Below, piece after piece: positions 34,364-42,025 of a DNA stretch of 64,000 nt; within the stretch, counting starts at the first letter, position 1; each line of letters begins with the position of its first letter. The translations under genes were made by a program, and so were the position numbers. The stretch comes from Hahella sp018986435 (GTDB lineage Bacteria > Pseudomonadota > Gammaproteobacteria > Pseudomonadales > Oleiphilaceae): positions 2,852,001 to 2,916,000 of the forward strand of contig NZ_CP192738.1 in assembly GCF_050749805.1 (NCBI RefSeq), written 5' to 3'. The notes under the pieces are model-generated. The model did not search any database. It was not told the DNA's origin and saw only the letters and a program-made list of their open reading frames with translations.

Positions 34364-35505
34364 CTAATCCGAAACAAAGTAGGCGAACACAGAAATAGTC
34401 TATATTCAAGCATGTCATGGACCCGACTTTAGATAAACAGAGTGGATGCTATGCCCTCAAATGATGGAAGAAAGCTTGATCATAAAACACTAGAAGTCAT
34501 TCGCATTCGCGCAGTACAGCAAGTCCAGGCAGGAGAAAGCCCGGAGGCAGTTATACGGGCGCTAGGCTTCAGCCGGCCGCGTATTTATGAATGGCTGGCG
34601 GCTTATCGGGAAGGCGGCTATGACGCACTTAAAGCGAAACGCCTATATGGCCGTCCCCGCAAATTAAATGGTCGACAGCTACGCCAGATCTATACCTGGG
34701 TGGTGGGATATCAGCCACAGCAGTTTAAGTTTGAATATGCATTGTGGACTCGCGGACTGGTGCGGGACCTGATCAAGCGGAAATTTCGGGTTAGCCTGTC
34801 TGATGTATCGGTGGGACGACTCCTGAGGGCAATGGGGCTGACGCCGCAGAAGCCGCTTTTTCGCGCTTACCAGCAAGATCCAGATAGGGTTGCTCGCTGG
34901 AAACAAGAAGAATACCCACGCATTCGCCAGTTGGCGAAAGCAGCGAACGCGGAGATTCTCTTCGCGGACGAGGCGAGCATTCGTTCGGACTATCACAGCG
35001 GAACGACGTGGTCGATCAAAGGGTTGACTCCGGAAGTGAAGACGACAGGGGCGCGCTTTGGGCTTAACCTAATTTCCGCAGTGTCGGCCAGAGGCGAGTT
35101 TCATTTCAAGGTGATAGAAGGCAAGCTCAACGCGGAGAGCTTTATCGGATTTTTAGAGGACTTGACGTATAAGTCTGAACGACCAGTCTTTCTAATCGTC
35201 GATGGACACCCAGCCCATCAAACCAGGAAGGTAAAGGAATATCTCGCCACCCAGGAAGGCAGGTTGCAGCTATTCTTCCTGCCGCCTTACTCCCCTGAAC
35301 TCAATCCAGATGAGTCCGTGTGGAGCTACTTGAAACATCAGCGACTGGGAAAGATGAAGATTGCAGGTCCAGACCAATTAAGAAAGATGGCTTTAAAAAT
35401 CCTTCGGAGCATGAAAAGAACGCCATCATTGATTCAAAGTTTATTTAGGCATCCAGAACTTAAATATATTATGGCTTAGTGATCGGATACTTATTTACGG
35501 GTTAG
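34364..35505 (+). mobile_element. IS630-family insertion sequence (complete)
   Basis: A 1142-bp element flanked by TA on both sides (34362-34363 and 35506-35507), the target duplication of IS630/Tc1-mariner elements. Imperfect terminal inverted repeats: counted from the flanking A, the left 28 bases match the reverse complement of the right end at 21 positions (left CTAATCCGAAACAAAGTA, right end ...GGGTTAG). It carries one intact transposase gene. Confidence 0.85.
34451..35479 (+). CDS. IS630-family DDE transposase
   Basis: About 342 residues from ATG 34451; an in-frame GTG at 34442 is possible. The N-terminal helix-turn-helix (AVIRALGFSRPRIYEWLAAYREGG, then GRPRKLN) binds the ends. The DDE catalytic core has FADEASIRSDY (first Asp), LIVDGHPAH (second Asp) and PELNPDESVWSYLK (Glu). 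No frameshift or stop is seen, so it may be active. Its GC content is closer to the chromosome than to the AT-rich island it sits in, supporting a later insertion. Confidence 0.92.
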   Translation: MPSNDGRKLDHKTLEVIRIRAVQQVQAGESPEAVIRALGFSRPRIYEWLAAYREGGYDALKAKRLYGRPRKLNGRQLRQIYTWVVGYQPQQFKFEYALWTRGLVRDLIKRKFRVSLSDVSVGRLLRAMGLTPQKPLFRAYQQDPDRVARWKQEEYPRIRQLAKAANAEILFADEASIRSDYHSGTTWSIKGLTPEVKTTGARFGLNLISAVSARGEFHFKVIEGKLNAESFIGFLEDLTYKSERPVFLIVDGHPAHQTRKVKEYLATQEGRLQLFFLPPYSPELNPDESVWSYLKHQRLGKMKIAGPDQLRKMALKILRSMKRTPSLIQSLFRHPELKYIMA

Positions 35506-35787
35506 TAAGTGTTGAAGAGCAGGATCAACGAGATGTGCTTCTAGAGGAAAGTGGCTTGTCTTGTCTCTTTTGTAAAGATCAGTTGGAAGACATCTTGTTA
35601 AATCTAGAGACGCAGAAAACGGATTACGCTGATAATGAGTTATATTTTGCGCTGAATTTCTATTGGAATCGGGATGCTTTTATTAATCTTGATAACGTAT
35701 AAAAGATCAGCAGAATTGGCGTGATTTTGTGCTGGTCCTAACTTTAATAAAACGATATATGTTGTATAAAAGTAAGTGATTTGAAGT

Positions 35788-36318
35788 ATGGTGGGAGAGT
35801 TTGAGTACCGGTTATTTTTCTTCTATTTTGACCTTTTCATACTTGATGAAAACGGCATATGGAGTAAAGGGAAATATTATTGCTGGGAAGAGATTAAAGA
35901 CTTGCGAGAGAAAGAGGGAACTGCTGTCTTAACTTTTAGTGATGGCAGGAGCCGCATGTTCCAGTCTCAGCGTTTTAAGCAAAAAAATAAAAAATTAACT
36001 CTGACTCTATTTGGAAGAAATGAGACTTACGAGCAATTTCAAAGATTTATTTTTAAAAAAATTAGGGAGAATAACGAGCACCCCGATCTCAAGAGGCTTA
36101 GAAAGCTAGTTGCGAGCATCAGTGAGAGAATTGAATTCTCCAATTCTGAACGAGAGCTTTTAGCTTTACGAAGGGACTTAAAGGTGACTGTATCTCAGTT
36201 GGCTTCGCTAGAAAGAAGAGAATTTTTGAAGGATATGGAAAAGTGCCGGACGTCTATTCGTAATGATATTATATTTCTTCTTTTTTTGGCTTCATTGATG
36301 ATCTTTAGTCTTGTGTGA
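35788..36318 (+). CDS. Hypothetical protein with C-terminal membrane anchor
   Basis: A 176-residue protein starting at ATG 35788. The N-terminal half is aromatic and beta-rich (YRLFFFYFDLFILDENGIWSKGKYYCWEEIKDLREKEGTAVLTFSDG), resembling a PH-like or YcxB-like domain. A charged helical stretch follows, and a C-terminal TM (IIFLLFLASLMIFSLV) leaves the bulk in the cytoplasm. Family not certain. Same strand and AT-rich composition as the surrounding island. Confidence 0.5.
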   Translation: MVGEFEYRLFFFYFDLFILDENGIWSKGKYYCWEEIKDLREKEGTAVLTFSDGRSRMFQSQRFKQKNKKLTLTLFGRNETYEQFQRFIFKKIRENNEHPDLKRLRKLVASISERIEFSNSERELLALRRDLKVTVSQLASLERREFLKDMEKCRTSIRNDIIFLLFLASLMIFSLV

Positions 36319-36364
36319 ATTTATATTATGTTTAAATTGTTAGGAATACTCTGGAAAATTAGAA

Positions 36365-36799
36365 ATGTTCGAATATCACGGTTGGGTTACTGTTTGGGAA
36401 GGCGCTTGCGAGGTTGAAGACGATTTAGCTCTTCGCGAGAAAAACTGCCGTGAAATTCAGCTATTGGCTGAAAAATATAGAGATAATATGTCAAGGGTTG
36501 AATTCTATCACCAAAATGGTTCGCCCTATGTAAGGTTTGACGGTGATAGAAACCATTATCAAGCATGGGTGCTCGAATTGTTTATACGCATTGGCGAAAT
36601 TGCCAAAGGCTCGCATGGGCTTTTGTATGTCAGAGATCAAGAAAATCCAGATTACGGCAACGAGTTTCAAGTGTGGCGAATGGCGAAAGGCAAGATTACT
36701 AAAATGAAGGATACCCTCTTGTCTCCATGTGATCCTACTATTGAAACGTATGGTTTAATAGGATGCTGTGCCAGGCAAATCGCACCATGTGGTGAATAA
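36365..36799 (+). CDS. Imm7-like immunity protein
   Basis: This 144-residue protein begins MFEYHGWVTVWE and contains FDGDRNHYQAWVLELFIRIGEIAKGSHGLLYVRDQENPDYGNEFQVWRMAKGKITKMKDTLLSPCDP. This succession (EYHGW near the start, NH[RY] in the middle, GLLYVRD, LSPC near the end) fits the Imm7 family of immunity proteins of polymorphic toxin systems. Such proteins neutralise a cognate nuclease or other toxin in the cytoplasm. No toxin gene is next to it, so it would be an orphan protecting against neighbours' toxins. Confidence 0.65.
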   Translation: MFEYHGWVTVWEGACEVEDDLALREKNCREIQLLAEKYRDNMSRVEFYHQNGSPYVRFDGDRNHYQAWVLELFIRIGEIAKGSHGLLYVRDQENPDYGNEFQVWRMAKGKITKMKDTLLSPCDPTIETYGLIGCCARQIAPCGE

Positions 36800-36829
36800 T
36801 TGACCATATTTTTCCCGTGAGAGGTGAAA

Positions 36830-37027
36830 ATGGCACTCAATATCTCAAATTCGTCACTTTACTCGCTATGTCATGGTTTCCGGGGATTCTCTGCTGCAGA
36901 GTATTTCCTTAAAATCGTACTTTTAGCAATTTCCTGCCACTTTAGTAAAAATTCAAGCAAGAAACGAAGTGCGATTCCCCTGGATGCTGTGCGGATAGTT
37001 GAGGTGTATACAATGGAGGGTGTATGA
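36830..37027 (+). CDS. Small hypothetical protein, 65 aa
   Basis: ATG 36830 is preceded by GAGAGGTG, and the stop overlaps the next start (ATGA at 37024-37027), which suggests translational coupling to the SUFU gene. The product has one hydrophobic stretch (AAEYFLKIVLLAISCHF) and a basic tail. It could also be a truncated remnant of a longer gene. No family recognised. Confidence 0.4.
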   Translation: MALNISNSSLYSLCHGFRGFSAAEYFLKIVLLAISCHFSKNSSKKRSAIPLDAVRIVEVYTMEGV

Positions 37028-37647
37028 GTTTCCTTGAGGAGTCATGGGAAGAAAGGGAGGAAATTTTGTATAAGGAGATATTTGGGAATATTGGACCAGG
37101 GATATACCCGTTGTCTGTAGAGATATTTAATGGGCTGAACGCTAATAGTGTTGATCCACGATGGCTCTCTCATGGAGTTTTTAAGTGTCCGCCAGCACGA
37201 GATAGAGATACGTGGGCTTATGTTACCTCGGGAATGTCTAACCCTTGGGAGACAGATAAACGAGAAGAATACTCAGGGCTTGGCGTAGAGTTTCTAATGG
37301 AAACGGAAAATGAAGAGCAATGGGCAGTTGAAGTTCTCCAAACACTAATGGGCTATAACCTACTGCTTGCCGCTGGTCGAATGGGGGATTTTCCACCGCT
37401 GTACTACGGAGACCGAGTGCCGTTGGTTTTGTCTGAATCAGTTAAAACGATGATGTTTATCCAACCTGTGCACTTTCCCTGCCGCTTTTCCATAAAATCG
37501 GGCAATGTCGATTTGATACAGGTTGTCGGTATCACTCCGTCAGAATTGCAGGCCGCTAAGCAGTTATCATCCGAAGAAATCAAAGAAAAGTTAATTAGCA
37601 ATACAGGCCGTCTGGTTACCTGCAAGGAACGAGAGAGTGTGGCGTAA
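37024..37647 (+). CDS. SUFU (suppressor of fused)-domain protein
   Basis: A 207-residue protein with the SUFU fold signature: PRWLSHGVFKCPPARDRDTWAYVTSGMSNPW, then EYSGLGVEFLMETENEEQWAVEVLQTLMGYNLLL, then GDRVPLVLSES. Bacterial SUFU-domain proteins are a recognised immunity family in contact-dependent and polymorphic toxin systems. It overlaps the previous small gene by four bases and is the last gene of the island. Confidence 0.78.
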   Translation: MSFLEESWEEREEILYKEIFGNIGPGIYPLSVEIFNGLNANSVDPRWLSHGVFKCPPARDRDTWAYVTSGMSNPWETDKREEYSGLGVEFLMETENEEQWAVEVLQTLMGYNLLLAAGRMGDFPPLYYGDRVPLVLSESVKTMMFIQPVHFPCRFSIKSGNVDLIQVVGITPSELQAAKQLSSEEIKEKLISNTGRLVTCKERESVA

Positions 37648-38174
37648 ATCACCTAGCAAACGCAATGTTAGATTGCCTCACTGTAGCGCCTCAACTTTGC
37701 AGCAGAGCTTGGCGTGTTAGCTTACTCCATTGACCCCGAAACTCAGCACAACAACCACTCACAAACATACATTTTTCAAAGTTTCACACTTCAGTCTGTC
37801 TTCTAAAGCCCGATAAACAGGGTGTTCCCCGAGTTTTTTAGCGATTAAACGGCGACATTGGTCGTAGTTTTCGCCAAAAAATGGAGGATTTTATCGAGTT
37901 GATGCCTGTGTAGCATCAACTAGCTTCATTTTGCGCCTGTCAGCGAAATTGCAATAAACACGTATATACAGCAAAATTCCCACCCTGCCTAAAGCCTGTT
38001 TTCGTCACTCGATCAGCGACTTGAATTCGGTGTCATTTTCATGGGGAACCCGGACTCGGCGCGCAGGTTGGCTCTGTGTATAAATCTAATGCAGAAATTA
38101 TAAAACTCAGGTGTTTAACTGGACTATTCATTCAATCTTTCGAGACTCCAATATAAAAATAAAAGAGGGTTGAG
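37648..38174. other. Intergenic region between island and AGCS symporter
   Basis: No intact gene in 527 bases. A perfect 9-bp hairpin lies at 37897-37921 (AGTTGATGC / GCATCAACT). On the minus strand a short frame (about 37761-37878) encodes a protein-like tail (ENYDQCRRLIAKKLGEHP) with a stop in front, probably a remnant. The region looks like degraded island edge plus the promoter of the next gene. Confidence 0.4.
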
Positions 38175-39641
38175 ATGTTGGATTTCCTGACTCAATTGAT
38201 ATGGGGTAAGGTGCTTGTCGCCGTCCTCATCGCGCTGGGATTATTGCTCACCATTACCTCGCGCTTCGTACAGTTCCGCTATTTCGGTCGGATGTTTCGT
38301 CTCGTCCGCCGTTCGATGAAAGAATCTCCCGATCAGATCAACTCATTTCAGGCGTTATCCCTGACGCTCGCCGGTCGAGTGGGGGCGGGCAACATCGCTG
38401 GCGTCGCCATTGCTATCGCCCTGGGTGGCCCGGGCGCGGTGTTCTGGATGTGGCTGATTGGTTTGATCGGCATGGGGCTGAGCTTTTTTGAATGCTCTCT
38501 GGCGCAGCTGTTCAAGCGCAAAGATTCTGATGGCAGCTTCCGCGGCGGTCCCGCCTATTACATTCATCGTGGTCTGGGTCTTAAATGGCTCGCCGTTCTT
38601 TTTTCCGTACTGTTGCTGGTGACGTTCGGTTTTGCCTTTAACGCTTTGCAGGCGCATACCGTCGCGTCCACGCTTAAACATACTTTCGGCATCGCCACGC
38701 CGATTACCGGCTCTGTGCTGGTGGTGTTTATCGGGCTGATTATTTTTGGCGGCGTGCGTCGTATCGCCGAGGTGGCGGAAGTGATTGTGCCTATTATGGT
38801 GCTGGCGTATTTCGGCATTGGCCTGTATGTCATCGGCATAAACTATCATGCAGCGCCAGCGACTTTCCTGCTGATATTCAAGAGCGCCTTTGCGTTGGAG
38901 CCTGCGTTTTCCGGCTTGATTGGCACCGCCATCATGATGGGAGTGAAGCAGGGTATGTTCTCTAACGAGGCGGGTTTGGGCAGCGCGCCTAACGTATCTG
39001 CGGCGGCTAAAGTAGGGCACCCGGCGGACCAGGGTATTGTGCAGGCGTTCAGCGTGTTCATGGATACCATGGTGCTGTGCACCTGCACCGCGATGATCAT
39101 TCTGATGTCCAACTCTCTGGATCTGGGCGGCGTTTTGAACGGCGTTGAGTTGACCCAGTTGGCGCTGGCCAAGCAGATGGGAGAGCTGGGACGTGGACTG
39201 ATCAGTCTGGCGCTGATGTTGTTCGCTTTCACCTCCATCATTTACAACTACTATCTGGGGGAAAACAGCCTCAGATATCTGAACTCCTCTAATGAGAAAG
39301 CTGTCGCCATATACCGTATGTTCACGCTCGGATTGGTGATGTGGGGCGCCTTGCAGAACCTGGCGGCGGTGTTTGCGTTCGCCGACATCACTATGGGCCT
39401 GCTGGCGCTGGTGAATCTGGTGGCGCTGTTTATGCTGCTGAAAGTCGGGTTGCGCCTGCTGCGTGACTATGACGAGCAGATTCAATCCGGGGTGAAGAGT
39501 CCGGTATTCGATCCAGACAAGTTCGCTGACCTGGATATTGATCATTCCGCCTGGACGCCCTCCACGCGAGACGAGAGCGAAGAGCAGAATGAAGAGCTTT
39601 CTGTGTCGCCAAGAGTAGGCGCTCCGGTTATTCCCAGCTAA
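38175..39641 (+). CDS. Sodium:alanine/glycine symporter (AGCS family)
   Basis: A 488-residue membrane protein with about 11 helices and the AGCS signature blocks: SLTLAGRVGAGNIAGVAIAIALGGPGAVFWMW (about 62-93), GPAYYIHRGLG, and GVKQGMFSNEAGLGSAPNVSAAAK (about 256-279). It imports small neutral amino acids with sodium ions. GAGG precedes the start. Located just outside the AT-rich island, with normal chromosomal composition. The C-terminal tail is acidic and longer than in the minimal family members. Confidence 0.92.
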   Translation: MLDFLTQLIWGKVLVAVLIALGLLLTITSRFVQFRYFGRMFRLVRRSMKESPDQINSFQALSLTLAGRVGAGNIAGVAIAIALGGPGAVFWMWLIGLIGMGLSFFECSLAQLFKRKDSDGSFRGGPAYYIHRGLGLKWLAVLFSVLLLVTFGFAFNALQAHTVASTLKHTFGIATPITGSVLVVFIGLIIFGGVRRIAEVAEVIVPIMVLAYFGIGLYVIGINYHAAPATFLLIFKSAFALEPAFSGLIGTAIMMGVKQGMFSNEAGLGSAPNVSAAAKVGHPADQGIVQAFSVFMDTMVLCTCTAMIILMSNSLDLGGVLNGVELTQLALAKQMGELGRGLISLALMLFAFTSIIYNYYLGENSLRYLNSSNEKAVAIYRMFTLGLVMWGALQNLAAVFAFADITMGLLALVNLVALFMLLKVGLRLLRDYDEQIQSGVKSPVFDPDKFADLDIDHSAWTPSTRDESEEQNEELSVSPRVGAPVIPS

Positions 39642-39748
39642 AATTAGCGGTTATATCAATATATTAAGAACCGTTTTGATCGTTTCGCCGGCGTCATGTT
39701 GAGATTCATGACGCGGGTGGGCGACGAACGGGAACCGCTAGGAATAAC

Positions 39749-40567
39749 ATGACCGAGGACTTCTGCAGCAACTTGAAGTTGCTGTGCAGCCACTATAAAT
39801 CCACCGCCGAAGTCTGTCGGCGCATGGAAATCCACCGCGCCCAATTCAATAAATACCTGAACGGGACCAGCCAGCCTTCTCGCTTTGTTTTACGTAAAAT
39901 CTGTGACTTCTTTGGCGTAGAGCCCCATGAGCTGGCTCTGCCGCATGATCGCTTCATGCAATTGGCTCAATCCCGCGTTACCAATGAAAGGCGCGTGAGT
40001 CCGTCGGAAAAGCCTTATGCGGAGAAACTGGAGCGTTTACAGAAGCAGTCGGAAGGGCGGCTGGATAAGTATCTGGGCTACTACTACGAATACCACTTTT
40101 CCATGACCTTTCCGGATCAGATTATTCGCAGCCTGCTGCAGATTGATATGAGCGGGAGCGATTATTACTTCCGTCGCCTGGAGCGCATGCGTCCGCCCAA
40201 CAAGGAGGAGAAATACAAGTCCCGCTATGAAGGGACGGCCATGTTTCTCTCCGAGCGCATCTTTCTGGTGGGATACGAAACCCTGACCCACAATGAGATT
40301 GCACAGACGATTCTATACCCAACCTATAAGAGCAGGGTGAGTTACTTGTCTGGCCTGAAGCTGGGAGTTTCCGCCAGCGACAGGCGCGAGCCGGTGTGCG
40401 TGAAGGTCGTGTTGGAATACCTGGGGCGCTCCATTGGCAAACGGGAGGCCTTGCAGAAATGCGGTTTATTCAATCCGGCGACAGACGCTGTGGCGCGACA
40501 TATCAAAGAGAAAATCGCTGACGCCACCGGGTATCGCGGCGCCAGTTTGTTGGCGACGCCGTTGTAA
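39749..40567 (+). CDS. Helix-turn-helix transcriptional regulator
   Basis: A 272-residue protein with an N-terminal Xre-type helix-turn-helix (residues 8-62; STAEVCRRMEIHRAQFNKYLNGTSQPSRFVLRKICDFFGV) and a long C-terminal domain that I take to be a ligand or effector domain of unknown type. AGGAAT precedes ATG 39749. It is 108 bases behind the AGCS symporter on the same strand and could control it. Signal unknown. Confidence 0.72.
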   Translation: MTEDFCSNLKLLCSHYKSTAEVCRRMEIHRAQFNKYLNGTSQPSRFVLRKICDFFGVEPHELALPHDRFMQLAQSRVTNERRVSPSEKPYAEKLERLQKQSEGRLDKYLGYYYEYHFSMTFPDQIIRSLLQIDMSGSDYYFRRLERMRPPNKEEKYKSRYEGTAMFLSERIFLVGYETLTHNEIAQTILYPTYKSRVSYLSGLKLGVSASDRREPVCVKVVLEYLGRSIGKREALQKCGLFNPATDAVARHIKEKIADATGYRGASLLATPL

Positions 40568-40597
40568 ACAGGTTTAATCATTCGAATTGGGGGAGTT

Positions 40598-41473
40598 ATG
40601 ACGCAATCCGATCAATTACTGGATGCCTTGCTAGAGGCGTATAAAGAAGCGTTCGCTGAGAACTTCAGTGAGAATGTTATTTTGCGCTGGGGTAAAACGG
40701 ATCGGGAATTGGGGCTGATTCTGCCTGAATTTGACGGCGCTGAGGCGGATGAAGCGATGCAGACGCCAGCCATATTTTCCGCCCGCGGCTTACAGATCAT
40801 CATTGAAAATGCAGGAACCCTCTACGCCGGCAATCTGACGCCAGTGGATGCTGTAGCGGAATCAGCGGATGACGCCGAGCGCGCCTTCGCGGCTTTGGGA
40901 CGAAAACTGGGGTTTCCCTGCTTCAGAAAACTGGCGGAAGTCGACGACGAGACCTATTTCTGGATCGGTTACGATGAAGAAAAGTCTTTCCCCGATTCGG
41001 ACGCGCCCTGGGTGAGTGCGGAGCGCGCGGAGGCCAAGGCGGTTGAATACTGTATTCGTTATCTGGAGGTCTACTTCAATCAGCAGAAGGAAATCTTAAA
41101 TTCGCACAGCGATAGCAGGCTGACGCACTTCAACTTTTGGATGGGCAGCTTTCCGGGAATCATTCTTAACGAACACTATGACGACGGCTTCACTACCAGC
41201 CTGGGGCAACTGCACTCTTCATTTTTGGGCGAATATGAGGAGGTGGAACAGACGGCTATCCTGAACCGCGTATTGCTGACCCTGGAAAATCATCCAGACG
41301 CACTGAAGCATGCTGTTGGCGGCTGTCAGTTTGAAATGGCCAATGTCGTCGAAGAATGCCGTCAGTTCGATGAACTCGCCAGACAATATGTCGGACGCCC
41401 TATGAATGAATATATGGATGCGGTAGTGAAAATGGCGCAGCAGAACATGGACGATGACGACGAGGACTATTAA
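40598..41473 (+). CDS. Hypothetical acidic protein, 291 aa
   Basis: GGGGGAG precedes ATG 40598. The soluble protein is strongly acidic, especially at the end (MAQQNMDDDDEDY), with aromatic-rich central segments (YFWIGYDEEKSFPDSDAPWV, LTHFNFWMGSFPGIILNEHYDDGF). No signal peptide, membrane segment or recognised motif. It lies 30 bases after the regulator gene, likely the same transcript. Confidence 0.6.
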   Translation: MTQSDQLLDALLEAYKEAFAENFSENVILRWGKTDRELGLILPEFDGAEADEAMQTPAIFSARGLQIIIENAGTLYAGNLTPVDAVAESADDAERAFAALGRKLGFPCFRKLAEVDDETYFWIGYDEEKSFPDSDAPWVSAERAEAKAVEYCIRYLEVYFNQQKEILNSHSDSRLTHFNFWMGSFPGIILNEHYDDGFTTSLGQLHSSFLGEYEEVEQTAILNRVLLTLENHPDALKHAVGGCQFEMANVVEECRQFDELARQYVGRPMNEYMDAVVKMAQQNMDDDDEDY

Positions 41474-41480
41474 TCAGGCA

Positions 41481-41505
41481 GACAAATAGATTCCTTCTAT
41501 TTGTC
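41481..41505. repeat. Perfect inverted repeat upstream of the moaA operon
   Basis: GACAAATAG (41481-41489) and CTATTTGTC (41497-41505) form a perfect 9-bp palindrome with a 7-base spacer. There is no T run, so a pure terminator role is doubtful; it may end the previous transcript or bind a regulator. Confidence 0.5.
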
Positions 41506-41519
41506 GCAACGACAGGGCC

Positions 41520-41535
41520 TACCAATAAATAGGTA
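41520..41535. promoter_or_regulatory. NarL 7-2-7 site upstream of moaA operon
   Basis: TACCAAT-AA-ATAGGTA is an inverted heptamer pair with two-base spacing, centred about 47 bp upstream of the FNR box centre; the same order of sites is seen before narG. Confidence 0.65.
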
Positions 41536-41567
41536 CCACCAATGCCCTTGCGGTGCGGCGAGGGCAT

Positions 41568-41610
41568 TTGACGAGGGTCAAGGGATCGCGGGCGGCAAGC
41601 CTCCTACAAT
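41568..41610 (+). promoter_or_regulatory. Promoter of moaA operon: FNR box and -10
   Basis: TTGACGAGGGTCAA (41568-41581) is a good FNR/ANR/DNR-type palindrome. TACAAT at 41605-41610 is the -10, and the likely start near 41617 puts the box at about -42, the class II distance. Confidence 0.75.
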
Positions 41611-41644
41611 GAGGCTGTCTGATCACTGACCGAGGTAAGCCGTT

Positions 41645-42025
41645 TTGAACCGCCGCACCGATCTCCCCCTGATTTACGCCTGCTCCGGCTGCTCTAACGT
41701 TGCGCAGTTGGCCAACAATGCCGCTGTGGCGATGGACCGTCGGGGCTTAGCGGAAATGTCCTGTATCTCCGGCGTTGGCGGCGGCGTGAAATCTCTGGTT
41801 AAAGTTGCCTGTAGCGGACGTCCGATCATCGCTGTAGACGGCTGTCTGCTCGGCTGCGTCAAGCAATGTCTGAACAACGTGAATGTGACGCCAAAGGTCT
41901 ATGTGCGCCTGGATGAGCAGGGTTATCGGAAACGCTACGGCGAGGATTGCTCTGAGGGTGATCTGGAGGACGTCGTCGAACAGATTCAGGTCGCCATCGC
42001 GCAAGCCGGGCTGGACGCACAATGA
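41645..42025 (+). CDS. DGC-domain putative zinc-binding protein
   Basis: The start is TTG 41645 with GAGGTAA 8 bases upstream. The 126-residue protein has the cysteine pattern of the DGC-domain family: YACSGCSN at the start, MSCISGVGG, VACSGRPIIAVDGCLLGCVKQCL. The DGC cysteines are taken to bind zinc. It overlaps the moaA start by four bases (ATGA) and shares its FNR and NarL sites. Proteins of this family often accompany denitrification or heme/molybdenum enzyme genes; the exact role is not established. Confidence 0.78.
   Translation: MNRRTDLPLIYACSGCSNVAQLANNAAVAMDRRGLAEMSCISGVGGGVKSLVKVACSGRPIIAVDGCLLGCVKQCLNNVNVTPKVYVRLDEQGYRKRYGEDCSEGDLEDVVEQIQVAIAQAGLDAQ

Larger units (their letters stand above)
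34214..35702 (+). pseudogene. DUF7716-like gene split by an IS630-family element
   Basis: The 5' half (34214-34363) encodes MKVEFESKPLAWWMKNFHE through IVDEDIDL; the 3' half (35508-35702) encodes SVEEQDQRDVLLEESGL through LNFYWNRDAFINLDNV and a stop. Removing 34364-35507 (the element plus one TA) joins them exactly in frame to give a protein of about 114 residues. The C-terminal pattern (LEDILLNLETQK then ALNFYWNRDAFI) recalls the DUF7716 family, which is found among presumed immunity genes. The family call is tentative, the split is clear. The 5' part now runs into the element and stops at 34432. Confidence 0.7.

Noticed and set aside
31602..37720. Possible chromosomal-integron cassette array in the AT-rich island
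   Set aside because: Small same-strand genes fit, and CTAGCAAACGC...TTGGCGTGTTAGC after 37650 faintly recalls an attC site, but no repeated attC-like element follows each gene and no integrase is present.
38355..39545. Long minus-strand frame (396 codons) opposite the AGCS symporter
   Set aside because: Gln/His/Arg-rich antisense shadow of a clear membrane transporter; no domain and no ribosome binding site.
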